A DNA stretch of 64,000 bases from Tilletiaria anomala UBC 951 (taxonomy: Eukaryota; Basidiomycota; Exobasidiomycetes; Georgefischeriales; Tilletiariaceae): assembly GCF_000711695.1 (NCBI RefSeq), contig NW_013547020.1:393299-457298 (forward strand), in the 5' to 3' direction. The notes under the pieces were generated by a model. It did no database searches. It worked only from the letters and a program-made list of their open reading frames with translations, and was not told where the DNA came from. This document shows positions 35,822 to 47,628 of this stretch, one piece after another. Each line of letters starts with the position of its first letter. Within the stretch, counting starts at the first letter, position 1. A program made the translations under genes and the position numbers.

Positions 35822-37760
35822 ATGGCTCCGGAATATGACCCAGATAGCGACTCCGATTTTTCCAGCGACGAGGCGCAAGATATTAAAGTCTACCTCGGTC
35901 TCCCAGACGGCCCTCTGGAACCTGAAGATGAGTCAAATCCACTTGTCTCCCGCGCAGGTGGACGGCCAGCTTTTCTCCCCCGTCCTATCGCATCCACATC
36001 GTCGACACGGTGGCCGCCACAACCTGAGCATGTCTCAAGCTGCAAGATCTGCGGGCGGGACATGGAAATGCTGATGCAAATCTTCGCGCCGCTTGAAGGT
36101 AGTTGCTACGATCGTACACTTTATATCTGGGGCTGTGCCAGGGCAAAGTGTCAGCGTGCCAGAGACAGTCGATGGTGAGTCAGTTTACAAGAGTTGCACT
36201 ATTTTTCTCTTTGTGGAGCTTATTCGCATTTGCAAGGAAGGAGGCGAGTGTGATGGCAAATGATTAGTGCAATTTCTTCACTTGAACTTCTTCATCGGAG
36301 AGGTCATGAAAAGGAAAACCCTTTGACAACCGAGCTTTTTAACCATGATGCCATCACACTTGTCGATGTTTCTCTCCATCGAGTGGAGATCTTGAGAAAG
36401 TAGGGCAGAATGAAGGAACCGATGACTGACATACTTCCGGATTTCCCCTGCTTGTAGTGTCCGTGCCTTTCGCACCATCACTTACAACGCTCGTTGGGCA
36501 GCCAAGCTAGAGAAGCAGAAGGCAAAAGAAGCTGCTCGCCAAGAACGACTAGCTGCGAAGGCAGACGCAAAAAAACGGGCAGCCGAGGATGCAGCAAAGA
36601 GTCAGAAGATCAACCCGTTCGCTTCAGGACCTAGCTCAACTGGAGCGGGCGGAATGTTTGGTGTTAACCCATTCACCGATTCTGAGCCCAGCTCATCATT
36701 CTCTCAAGGGACACAAGCCGATGACAGAGATGACGAACATGAGAGTGACGCAACCGACGAGGACGAGGCCGAAGACGCCGAGCTACAGTTTCGAATCGAA
36801 GAGGAGCTAGCCATCAAAGCGAGTCTAGCGGAGCAAGAGGACAAGGCCGCGGCTACCGCAGATGGACGAATAGCAGAGGTGGACCCCTGGAAGAATAAGA
36901 GACGAGCCTACTATAAGGCACCTCAGTACGTTTCAACCATACCGGAACCGTCATCATCATCATCATTATCAGCGGCGACCACCGGAACGAAGAAAAAACG
37001 GAATGACAACGGAACAAACGGCGGTGCAGCAGACGCGGAAGCGGGTGACGGGGCATGCCTCACCGGACCTGATGGAAAGCCGTATGCCAAGGAAGGGTAC
37101 GAAAAGATGTTCCTCTCGGGAATTGACTCGGTCTTCGAGCGCTTTGTCGATCGTGTGGGCCGTTGTAGCTCTCAACTGATTCGGTACGAGTTTGGCGGAG
37201 AGCCACTGCCATTCAGCAACAAAGGAGAGACATTCAAGCGCTTTTGGCGCACGAAAGTGCAATCCCAAGCTATCGGGGCGGTAAGGTTCGATGCGGAAGC
37301 AGCGGGGACGTGCGCTGTATGCGGTTCCAAGCGTGTCTTTGAGCTGCAGCTGATGCCGAACGTCGTCAACCTGCTTCGACCGGAGGCCGTCGAGGGCGGC
37401 GACGACGATGTCGAGGATGAAAGCGGCAACAGAACGAACAAGGCAGCCACGGCTGGTGCTGCAGCTGTGGCTGGAGCAGATGAGCAAGCGCGCAAGAGAC
37501 GCGAGATCGAAGCAGCACTTGCACGTCCTATTGCTGATCCGACCGTCGCACAGGATCTTGCTGCTAGCGGCATACAACGCTCTACAGATCAGCCATCCGA
37601 CCCTGCTGCTGGCCCAGACGATGCTGCCGCCAAGACCGGCCTGGCATGGAGCACCGTGCTGGTATTTGTCTGCGAGAAGGACTGCGTGGGCCCGCTCGGG
37701 AGCGATGCACTGGAACACTGCGCGGAGGAGTTGGCGGAGGTCATGTGGGAGCACGATTGA
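35822..37760 (+). CDS. TSR4: PDCD2/Tsr4-family chaperone of ribosomal protein uS5
   Basis: Two exons, 35822-36174 and 36458-37760, joined TG|T across a 283-bp intron, give 551 aa. The N-terminus has VYLGLPDGPL, then the first zinc-binding part CKICGRDMEMLMQIFAPLE, then YIWGCARAKC, with the splice restoring CVRAFR. A charged coiled-coil-like linker follows. The PDCD2 C-terminal domain runs from YEKMFLSGIDSVFERFVDRV through QLIRYEFGGEPL to CAVCGSKRVFELQLMPNVV, ending WSTVLVFVCEKDC. Yeast Tsr4 and human PDCD2 bind nascent Rps2 (uS5) and are needed for 40S maturation. The chosen start is the ATG just before acidic repeats of Asp and Ser. Confidence 0.9.
36248..36359. repeat. 11-bp perfect inverted repeat inside the TSR4 intron
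   Basis: GTGTGATGGCA at 36248-36258 pairs with TGCCATCACAC at 36349-36359, with a 90-nt loop. The repeat lies wholly inside the 283-bp intron, the longest in the window. No snoRNA box pair was convincing. Confidence 0.55.
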
Positions 37761-40044
37761 CCATGACACCTTTCATAGTGATTTTTGGTCATCAGGAGGA
37801 CGGAACGTCATAAAGTTTAACTTGTAGCATATATTTGCAATGTCAGACTATATGTGCTTCCGCCCGTACCAAAGATATCTAGTATTATTGACTTCGTGTG
37901 AATGATTGCATGTTACCATTCTTAATTTATCAAAACGATGTATCCCACCCTGCCATTCCGCTCCGTCAGCTCGGACACCGTGCGATCCATATGTTCCCCC
38001 TTGGTGGTCCCAGACCCCTGAAGCGCTCGCAGTGCCAAATAATAGCGTAATCACACCCGCCCAAGTGTCATTCCAGTCGAGATAGCCCGGAAACATGGCA
38101 AAAACTGGGGCCGGAAATAACTGTCCCCCGGAAACTCTGTACAGTCTTTGCGTGGAAGCGGCCGCTCGAATATTGTTCAAAGTACATCCCGAGAAATCCT
38201 CTATACGGTCACCTCATATATTGCTTGCAACCCAGGCGAATCTGTTGAATCTGCCCCCACTTGGCCTCCAGCGAAAAAACTGGTAGTTTCCGGGGCCGCA
38301 GTCCAGAACTGGCGGCCTGTTGGGGCATTCCGAGGCCCCCATAAGATCCCGGGGAAAGAAGATCAGAAGGCACTGGGACTCCGGTGTCTACGGCAGAGCC
38401 CCTCACAGTTTCCGGGTTAACTCTAGACCTCAAGTTCGTGAATCAGTAAAAGCGCCTACCTTCCTACTCCGTCAGACTCTCCCGCACTGCGTCGCACCTT
38501 TTGGAAATAGTGTTCTTACTGAGTTGCCGTTTCCCTGGTTACAGATCGCCTGTATCACACCTTCCCCTCCCCAGGAGGCACACACAGGCTCCCCATTTCC
38601 ATCGGGTGTCCGCTATGCTCGGAGATGCCGAGCTAATTGCGCCTGACTTGAGGGCACCTCAGCTGCAGTGCTGCTCTCAGAAATCGAAAACGTTAACAAA
38701 CAAAGGAGAAAAACTTGTTGCACGTGTTTGGCATCTGGGCACTCCGCAGCTCGCGATTAACGGGCGGGGAAGCCCCTGAGCCCAATCAGTGCTGCGTGGT
38801 GCGTATACTCTGCCTTTTGGGTGGGAACGAGCCGCTTAGTCGAATGTCAGCACAGGGCGGCAGGGGACACACACCAGCGCCTCTCCTTTGCTGGGGCAGG
38901 CTGGAGCGCTGACCATGAACTCTGCTCCCATTAGCCCATTTTTCAGCTGTGAAGTTGGGTCACGTTCAGCAGGGACCTGAAGAGAGACAAAGTAAGAATC
39001 GACGTCGAGGCGAGAGTATGCAACTGTGTGAGTCTGTGGGGTCTATGGATAGCGACAGTCTCGAAATAGCTCAAATCCCGCTGTTAATCGGCAAAAGGGG
39101 CAAAAGGGGCAACAGAGCAGAGCCGAGCAGAGCCGAGCAAGACTGCAGGGGTTAGGGATCTCTGGGGACTTGAAGGGCCTTTAGAAGATGCGAGAGTGCG
39201 GAGATTGGAGAGATACGTACCTTTCCATCTTGTGCATGTGGACACCATTTCCACATTTCGTTACATCGTGGCGAGCCGTGTGCGCTGAGTTGATGCCATG
39301 CGTTGGCCCTCCCATGTCTGCTTTCTGACATCTCTGTATATGATTGTACCGTCGCACAATCCGGCCTTAGAAACCGAGGAGTGTCCTGGACTGTCCACGG
39401 CACAGCATTTACTCAACAGGTCAGACTGGCGAGGCAACCCGCAGGACGGCCCAACAGCATAGTAGACTGGCCACACTTACCCGCCTCTAGGAGGTCAAAA
39501 CGGCTTTAGGTGAACTAAACTTGGGGTTCTCCACTTGTCCTTCCAGCTCGTTTCCCACCAATTTTCGAGGAGCCTCTCGCCTGCAAGGGTAGCGCAATAT
39601 GTCCGTCTGAGATAAGAGGGTTTCCTGGTTGGTCATACTTCGAGCCCGGACGTCCCATGGCTGCGACCATCGTCAACCACATAGATATCCCTTCCTCTAC
39701 TGTGGCGCAACATTCACAATCACATTGTCAACATCTCAACGAAGGGAGAACCGCCAAATTTGCGCCATTGCACTCGCATTCTCAAAGCATCAAGGTCAAA
39801 AGGTCAGGGCTACGGCAGCCGCAGCAACGGCAGGTGCACCCCAACTTGCTTGCAATAGTCACTAGACAACGCGGCATTTGGGTCTTCCCTGCATATCCAT
39901 TGCCACACCCGACAACTAGGGGCGCCTTCTTCGCCCATCATGCGTCTTTTTGCGAACGAATCACACGCATCTGCATTCTCGTCTCGCTGCCACACGAGGC
40001 GGCGGAGCCATGGCAGCCGGGTGGGGGAGGCATTCGTAACGGCC
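37761..40044. other. intergenic, no gene recognised
   Basis: About 2.3 kb. Between 38080 and 38420 the motif family CCGGAAA/TTTCCGG occurs several times in both orientations (for example near 38088, 38109, 38127, 38287 and 38410). Around 39091-39134 are two short tandem repeats. Open frames are short and featureless. Confidence 0.4.
39091..39134 (+). repeat. two adjacent short tandem repeats
   Basis: GCAAAAGGG is repeated twice from 39091, and GAGCAGAGCC twice from 39115. No coding or regulatory role is apparent. Confidence 0.6.
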
Positions 40045-41984
40045 ATGGCCCTGATTGCGAGTCTTGCGAGCGTTACGACATGTGTACAGCTAGCACCGAG
40101 AGCAACGTCCGCTTTGGGGAGCCTGCCACATAATGCAAGTTCCACAGCTCTGAGCAGCAGCAGCGCTAAAGCCACCGCTTCTGGCAGCGCGGCACCCGCA
40201 GCATCATCCTCTGCGTCATCAGGCAGCCCGCCGAGCCTTTGCGAGATTTACACCAAACTGACCTTGGGGTCTACCACACCTGACGCGCAGTACGAATACG
40301 TTCGCCTCATCGTCAATTCCATTTTTGTGGGAAACTTTTCTAACCTCGCGAAAGGATCACAAGCGCCGACTGGAATTTTGACCAATAAGTGAGCGCTTTG
40401 GCGAGCTTCCTAATGCAAATGTGAACCCTTTTTTGACTGGGCTCGCCTCTGCCACTCCTCGTGCCTTCCTACAGCGGTCGCATTCTAAGCAGTTCAAGAT
40501 ACACAGCACCAGTAGACTTACACAAGTACTTTGATGGTACTCTGCTTTCTACGAACCGCAACAATAAGGCTGTGTCCGTCAATTTCCTCGACGGCGGAGG
40601 CCGGGACCCGCTTTTTCAGAACCAACCTGCGGTCAACAACACTTCCAACCAGTACTTCCTCATGACTCATTTATACACCTATTTTGGTGCCCTGCTCGGC
40701 TGCAGTGCTATCGGTGGAGGCACTTTCCCGCAGTACAGCGGATCGCCCTCGATGGGCTCGGTACACAAGTTCATGAACATCGGCCCAGCAGAATTCCTTT
40801 TCTTTAAAGAGCAAACAGCATACTCGCTCGTCTCATTCGGCATGGACGTTAACTCAACTGTAGAATTCCTTGGTCTTCTGGAGAACTTTGACCTGCGATG
40901 CCGCGTTCCGTTCTCGTTTCCCAATGGCGCGCCAGCCGAAAGCCAAGTGATCTGCTCCGCATCCGACTGTGGGCTCGCCCCAAACACTCAGGGGCTACAG
41001 GATTGCACGCAGCCGGACGTCAATGGCACTCACGGCGTGGCGCCGCAAAGGGCCAGCTACATCGGCGAAGGTGCAACTGGGTCGCCTCGGAGCGGATCAG
41101 GTGCGAATGTTGGCGCCATCGCAGGAGGTATTGTTGGAGGCGTTGTGGGGCTCGCGCTAGTCGCGCTCGGCATCTTCCTGCTCATGCGCCGGCAGCGGCA
41201 GAAGAATGTCCAATGGGAGCACGATGCTGACGACCACGCGGCATCTAGGTACGGCAAGCTAGCGCCGACTGCCAACGCCTACGGAGGCGCCATGGTCGGC
41301 TCGGATGCCGGCTCGGGTAACTTCACGCAGACAGGCCTGACGGCTCCTCGCTCCATTCTCATATCGCAGAATTCCCGCCCAACCAGCCCAGATGCATTCA
41401 GCTCGTCCGCGCGGACTGGCTACTATGATCATGGCATGATTCGCAGCAACAATGGCCGTCCAGCCTCCGTGCAGTCTGCCACATCCGGCACGAGTCGCGC
41501 GACCGGTCGCCGCGTTGGCGGCCCCGTATCAGATCAGCGTTCGATCTCAGATACGCTCGGTTCCCAGCGAGATGCCATGCCATCTGGTGCGCTGCTCGGC
41601 AACGCACCACCGATGTACGAGCGCTACGTCTCTGCAGGCGCTGCGCGCATGGGAGACATCGACGAGCAGCGCGAGGATGCACACACCTACGCTGCTTCTC
41701 CGCCATCGTTAGCCTCACCCCAATACCAGCCGCGACAAGAGTGGCCTACGCCAGCGATCGAGGACCACCCCGGCATCTCTCACAATGAGCTTCTCGAGAT
41801 TGCCCGCGATGTTGAACTGCCACCTGGGGAGACGGAGCGCCTGATCAAGGAGGCGCACGAAGCACGGGCAGCAGCGTTCGCTGCTAGGCAGCAAGGAGAG
41901 TCCAGCGGCTCTTCGGCAGTCGCCAGTGCGTCACATACCATGCCCATCCTAGACACCAAAGATGAGGCTGGTCCATCTTCATGA
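40045..41984 (+). CDS. secreted-type single-pass membrane protein, function unknown
   Basis: Two exons, 40045-40388 and 40475-41984, joined AA|C across an 86-bp intron, give 617 aa. The N-terminus MALIASLASVTTCVQLA looks like a signal peptide, followed by a Ser/Ala-rich stalk. An ectodomain of about 260 residues has paired cysteines and motifs such as VDLHKYFDGTLLSTN and SVHKFMNIGPAE. I believe this ectodomain is widespread in basidiomycetes but know no name for it. A transmembrane helix near residues 345-370 (IAGGIVGGVVGLALVALGIFL) is followed by Arg/Gln-rich anchors and a disordered cytoplasmic tail of about 245 residues. It could be a cell-surface sensor or wall-anchored protein. A longer upstream start at 39940 would bury the signal peptide. 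Confidence 0.7.
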
Positions 41985-42205
41985 GTCTCCGCACTTCATA
42001 TTGCGATTTCTTTGTTTTTTCCAAACGCTCCCATGCATGACACCTTTGACGGATACACTGGAATATCCGGTTTAACGACTTTAAAATCACCCTTACGCTC
42101 GCTTATTGCAATGCTATAAAACCCCTTGCTTTAATGTATTCTTCTGTCAGATTTAGGGATGCAAGTACAACACTAGAGGTCTTGCTTGTGAAGTTCATTT
42201 TGATG

Positions 42206-45200
42206 TTACATGTTGGAATCGACGACGCACAGCGCCTGTCCTTCTCCAATCCTGCGTAGCAAGGGAGGCGAATCTTCAGCAAACGGTAAAGATGCCATGA
42301 GGAACCGCTGCCGCAAAACTCACGTATCTCCTTCCTTGACCAACAGCCGAAGCGTGCCTGCTGAACGCGCAAGCAACTTGATTTCCGTCTTCATGCTCTC
42401 CATCACCAGGATGCTCTCTCCTGGTTTAACACTCTGCCCGTCCTTGGCAATGAGGTGAAGGATGCGGCAGGGCATTGGAGTGGAGTATGTCGATTCTGGT
42501 GGAAGCAAAGCAGCTGATTAGCTCAAACCTGCCCTTCGCCAGTCTCGAGGCTTTCTTTCAGACTCTCACCATCAGCACTGCCGGCGGCCTGTCCCTCCTC
42601 CAATCGACCCGCATACACTCGCAAGCTGCGCCTGATAACTTTGACTTGGCCTGCAATAGCAGGAAGCCAGAGCCAGGCAAACTGACTGCATTCTTCGTGC
42701 GCTTCGAAATGCTCGTCGGACGCGAGCACGGAAAAGTGTGTTGTTGATGGCGTGGTGGAAGAAACCTCTGGCAACTCAGAAAGAAGCTGAACCTCGTACC
42801 GCACTGCACCATTTAGCCATTGTGCTGCTCCGTCAAGAGCGCGGACATGCGTCAGCTCCGGACCGATGCTTGCTCCATTTGGTCGAACGGTGACGCGCAC
42901 GCGCTGCACAGCATCGGGCGCAACACCGAACGGCCAGCTGGCTTTGGGCCTGCCTTTACTGTCCGCCTTCACTTCATCCGAAACAGCTGGCCGACCCTCG
43001 ACGCCTGCACGCGAGGGCAGGGAAGCGTAATAACGAGCCGTAGCTGCAGTACGAAGCTGTGGAAGGGTGGGTGCCGTCGTCGTACCCGAACCAGCGTTTC
43101 CGTTCCTTTTTCCTTTTTCTGCAGCCTTCGCTTTCGCTTGGTCGACGAGGCCCTTGAGAACTTGCTTTTCGGTGTCGTGTGCGGCGTCGTTGTGCCACAG
43201 CATGACTTCGAATGATTCGCCGCTGCTTCCGCCGGCGCTGGCTGCCCATGCAGTCTGGAGCGGCAGCGGCCGGTACTGCAGCATGATGTCCCACATCTGC
43301 ACATTGCCCGGCAGGGTGATGACGTAATTTTCGGTCTGGTGCAAGGATACGTCCGCGTTGTGGAGACGCCAGGACTGCTTGAGCCCCACGCGTGCAGGGC
43401 GCAGTCGCTTGCGGATCGCGTGGAAGAATAAGAACGTGGGAAGAGCGGCGTGGATTGGGATTTCGCGTTCAAGTGCAGCGGGGGCGAGGGAATTGTTCAG
43501 CATCAAAGCCCGCATGGCCGCGGATGAGCCGTGGCCGAGCAACGAGTCGATGTTCTGCGGGATCAGGCTCGTCGAGTAACTCCCACCAGTGAATGCTGGA
43601 TGCCCGAGACATGCGTGTATGAATGCCGTGTTGGTTGTGACACCCAGGACGGGCGTGCACTCCAGCATCTGCCGCGCGGCGCGGATTGCAGCTGCGCGGT
43701 CAGGCGCGTGGACGATGAGCTTGGCAAGCATCGGGTCGAAGTGGATGGAGACATTGCTGCCTGTGACCACGCCGCTGTCCAGTCGATAGCCGGGTCGCGA
43801 AACGGCAAGCGGTGCGGATATGTGACGAACATAGCCAGTGCGAGGGGCGAACTCTGCGCCGGGCTCCTCGGCGCAGAGACGCATCTCGATCGCGTGCCCT
43901 ACAGGCGGCCGTCGCGCGCGCTCCGCTACATCGCTGAGATTGCTGATGTCGCCGCCGCCGGCAACGTACAGCTGCAGGCTGACAAGGTCGATGCCGTAGA
44001 CGCACTCGGTGACAGGGTGCTCGACCTGCAGGCGCGTGTTGATCTCCAGAAAGTAGAAGCGCTTCAGAGCGGAGGAGTAGATGTATTCAATCGTCGCGGC
44101 GCCCTGATAAGCGAGGAGCTTGCCGATCAGGACTGCCGAGGCGTGCAGGTCTTTTCTGAGCTACAATTGTTGAGTGTGACCGTGTAAGCCATATCTGATC
44201 GAAGAGACTATAATCGAAGCTTACTGACCTCGGGAAAGTTGCTCATCTCCATACACGGGCTTTCTTCGATTATCTTTTGATGTCTGCGCTGGACGCTGCA
44301 CTCTCTCTCGCCAAGCGCGATGACATTCCCATAGTTGTCGCCGAAAATCTGCACTTCGATGTGCTTGCCATTTTCGATATACTTTTCAATCAGCAGATGT
44401 GGCGAGCCGAATGACCGTTGTGCCTCGGACTGGGCGCGGCTGATTTCTTCTGGAAGGCTATTGAGAATACAGATGTCAAAATGTGCTTCTCTTCCAGTTT
44501 GGGGAGCAGACGAACCTCGCGCTGTCTCGGACGATCCGTATGCCTTTGCCTCCTCCGCCTGCGCTCGCCTTGAGGAGGACAGGGAAACCGATCTTTCTAG
44601 CCTCTTGCACGAGCACTTCCATTTTCTGCCCCTCAGGCGTCTTTTCTGATTCGTAGCCTGGTACCAGCGGCGCCTTGTCTGCGCCGAGGCGGCTCCTGAG
44701 CAGGACCTTTGAATTTGCCTTTTCTCCCATCTGGCGCATCACTTCGCCCTTGGGACCGATGAAGCACAGTTTCCGGCTTGAATCGTCAGGAAGGGCGGTC
44801 GAGGCGACCTTGTCGGCAAAGTCGGCCTGTTCGCTGAGATATCCGTAGCCGGGATGAAGTGCGTCACAGTCGTTGTCGAGAGCTGTCTTGATGAGCAATT
44901 CACCGTCGAGGTACGGTGGCGGACGCCCGCTGATGCCATGCTGCTCTATTGATCCGAGGCAGATGGCGCGATCGGCAGCCAGGACGTGCGGGCCATCGCA
45001 GTCTTCGCTGACGTACACGGCCACGGTTGATATCCCGAGGGCTTGGCACGTCTTGATAATCCTCAGTGCGATCTCGCCACGGTTGGCGATTAGAACACGC
45101 CGGACTGGGTGCGGGATAGGAAGGGCCTGGGTAGCGGCGCTGCTGCTCGTCGCAGGGCACAGGTAGAGCGGGGCGCCAAGATATGTTGGCGGCAGGGGCG

Positions 45201-45213
45201 AGGTGGTCGCCAT
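42206..45213 (-). CDS. biotin-dependent acyl-CoA carboxylase alpha subunit
   Basis: Five exons, 45213-44516, 44457-44229, 44160-42570, 42495-42324 and 42251-42206, give 911 aa. The biotin carboxylase part has [15 protein letters not shown], the ATP-grasp loop [34 protein letters not shown] and [14 protein letters not shown]. The C-terminal biotinyl domain has VMESMKTE, with the biotinyl lysine at about residue 875, 36 residues from the end. Alpha subunits of methylcrotonyl-CoA carboxylase are about 720 aa, so this one is long; the extra length lies between the two domains. No mitochondrial presequence is visible. It shares a 450-bp divergent promoter with the beta gene at 45668, which is probably its partner. 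An alternative start at 45243 adds 10 residues. Confidence 0.88.
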
Positions 45214-45667
45214 GTGTTCTGAAGCGTTCGGGTAAGAGGCCAAGCAGACAGTGTATGTGTTCCTCAGAGACGCTCCTCAGGGTCTGCGAGCTCCCCTCAG
45301 ATCCTCAACTCGATGTCTCCAAGCAGCTGTGAAGGCGAATCGTATGCAACATGATTGTGTACGGGCCACCATCTTGAGTGTGGGTAGCTGAGTGAATTGA
45401 ATGGAGAGTGATCGCCACATTGTCAGCCTGTTTGCCGGTAACACATCCGGCCCGGAACACCCCACCCAGTCGCTTGATTTCCATTCGTACACAATACCAT
45501 CAGAAAACAGAGTGTCGTTAGAATGGTGGGCAATGCTGGCTGCTGACTGCTTACTCTGGATCGAACTCGAGGCCTCGAGGCCACCTGAAGAGCAGATGAC
45601 ATCGCCCGCCTACATGGCCTCGCAGTGATCGCTGGGCCTCCCTATCGACCGCGAACCTCAGTCAGGA
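45214..45667. promoter_or_regulatory. shared divergent promoter of the acyl-CoA carboxylase pair
   Basis: The 454 bp between the start codons of the alpha (-) and beta (+) genes must carry both promoters. It contains CCGGTAACACATCCGG at 45435-45450 and, just after it, CCCGGAACACC. Small open frames inside it have no motifs. Confidence 0.5.
45435..45450. promoter_or_regulatory. CCG-N10-CGG element, possible Zn2Cys6 site
   Basis: Two CCGG half-sites are separated by eight bases in the middle of the divergent carboxylase promoter. Fungal Zn2Cys6 factors bind CGG triplets in pairs with fixed spacing. The factor is unknown and the match could be chance. Confidence 0.3.
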
Positions 45668-47628
45668 ATGGCTCCTGCTTGGACCATGCCGACGGCCAGG
45701 ATGACGACGCTACAACAAGCAGAGGCTGGCTTGCACGCGCGTCACCCAGCGCTCGCCTACCCACCCATCAACCTCCCCCTTATCCCGCCATCAGATGAGA
45801 TGAAGGAGATCCGCGAGGGGAACCTGTCCCTCATCCACGACTGGCGCGAGCGCATCGCGGCGCAAATGTCCCAAGGTCCCTCCAGCGCCCAGGCGCTTCA
45901 CTTCCGCCGTGGCATGCTCCTCACGCGCGACCGCATCGCCCTACTCCTCGACCAAGACTCGCCCTGGCTTGAACTCTGTGCGTTTGCCGGCTACGACCAA
46001 GAGGACTCGACGCCCTGCGCCTCGACGGTCGCCGGCATCGGCCTCGTGAACGGCGTGCTATGTATGATCAGCTCGGGCATCCCGACTCTTCAAGGCGGAA
46101 GTATCAACGAGATGGCTGTCCTCAAGGGTGAGCGCATCGCGCAGATCGCCGCAGAGAATCGGCTACCTGGCATTGGGCTCGTGCAGAGCGCCGGTGCGAA
46201 CCTCACGCAGCAGTTCCGAGTCTTCCACAAGGGCGGCGGTAGCTTCCGTAGTCTTGCGGAGCGCAGCCAAGCAGGCATTCCGACTTGCGTGAGTGCATGA
46301 TGTGCATTCGGTCGTACTTTTCTCTTCCATTCACACAATTATTTTCTTCATTGCTGTATAGTCCGTTGTCTTTGGAAGCAGCACCGCCGGCGGAGCTTAT
46401 CAGCCCGGCATGTCCGACTATGTCATTATGGTCAAGCAGCAAGCGCAGGTTTTCCTTGGAGGTCCACCGCTGGTTAAGATGGCGACGGGTGAAGTGTCCA
46501 CGGCTGAAGACCTCGGCGGAGCAGAGATGCATTCACGCAAGAGCGGCGTCAGCGACTGGCTCGCCGATGACGAGTTCCAGGCACTGGTCAAAGCGCGTGA
46601 ATGGGTCGCGTCGCTCAACTGGAGGCATTCTATGACGAACACAGATGCCCTGTATAGCAAGATAGGGCGGGAGCTCGCACCGGTTCACAGGATGGACAGC
46701 TTATTGGACGTCGCACAGGCGAACATCAAAAAGCCTTGGGATGTCACCCAACTCATCGCTCGCATTGCCGACGGCAGCCGCTTCTCTGCCTTCAAGCCGC
46801 TGTACGGCACAAACACCGTGTGCGGGTGGGCGTACATTGCCGGCTTTCCTGTTGGGATCATCGGCAACAACAGCGTGCTCTTCCCATCCGACTCGGACAA
46901 GTGCACACAGTTCATCCGACTCTGCAACACGCGTAACGTGCCCATCGTCTGGCTCCACAACTGCTCCGGCTTCATCGTCGGCAGACAGTACGAGGAGAGT
47001 GGGATCATCAAGACCGGCAGCCTCATGATCAACGCCGTGTCTAACAGCCGTGTGCCGCACCTGAGCATCATCTGCGGCTCGAGCTATGGTGCGGCCAATT
47101 ATGCGATGTGCGGCCGCTCGTACGGCCCGCGCTTCCTGTTCAGTTGGCCGCAGGCGCGCTGCTCCGTCATGGGTGCCGAGGCGCTCAGTGGCGTGCTCGA
47201 CATTGTCGGGCGCGAAGCAGCCGCACGTAGGGGCAAGATGATCGATGAGGAAAAGCAGCAAAGCATCATGGCCATGTTCAAGATGGACGTGGAAAGTCAG
47301 AGCGATTCTTATTACACCAGTAGCAGGATGCTGGATGATGGGATCATCGACGTGAGCCTCTTTTTCATTCTTGCTTTTGGACCTACAAGCTCAGGCGCGC
47401 AAAGACATCGAGGCTCATGTGCGTTTTGCTCATCCCATCTTGACTCCAGCCAAGAGACACTCGCGACGTCTTGGCTTTCTGTCTCGAAGTGGTCAACCAA
47501 GAAAAGGTAAGCTTAGGCGTGCTTTTGCACCCTCGCACATCCACTCTCAAACTTGGCTTGCTTATTATGAATGTCATCCTCCGCAGATCCAAGGCAACCC
47601 GGGCTTTGCGGGCGTTTCACGCATGTAA
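45668..47628 (+). CDS. acyl-CoA carboxylase beta (carboxyltransferase) subunit, second paralog
   Basis: Four exons, 45668-46288, 46362-47351, 47450-47506 and 47587-47628, all joined in phase 0, give 569 aa. Motifs are LVQSAGANLTQQFRVFHKGG, VVFGSSTAGGAYQPGMSD, GEVSTAEDLGGAEMHS and CGSSYGAANYAMCGRSYGPRF, followed by MLDDGIIDPRDTRDVLAF. It is a paralog of mccB at 32-34 kb but clearly diverged from it. The N-terminus has no Arg-rich presequence. The C-terminus SRM fits the peroxisomal PTS1 consensus, although MCC-beta proteins commonly end in RM anyway. Acyl substrate unknown: candidates are methylcrotonyl-, geranyl- or another branched enoyl-CoA. The neighbouring alpha gene is the likely partner. 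Confidence 0.9.

Noticed and set aside
37848-39600. possible solo LTR or transposon remnant
   Set aside because: Motif clusters and short tandem repeats are present, but no terminal repeats, target duplications or element proteins could be seen.
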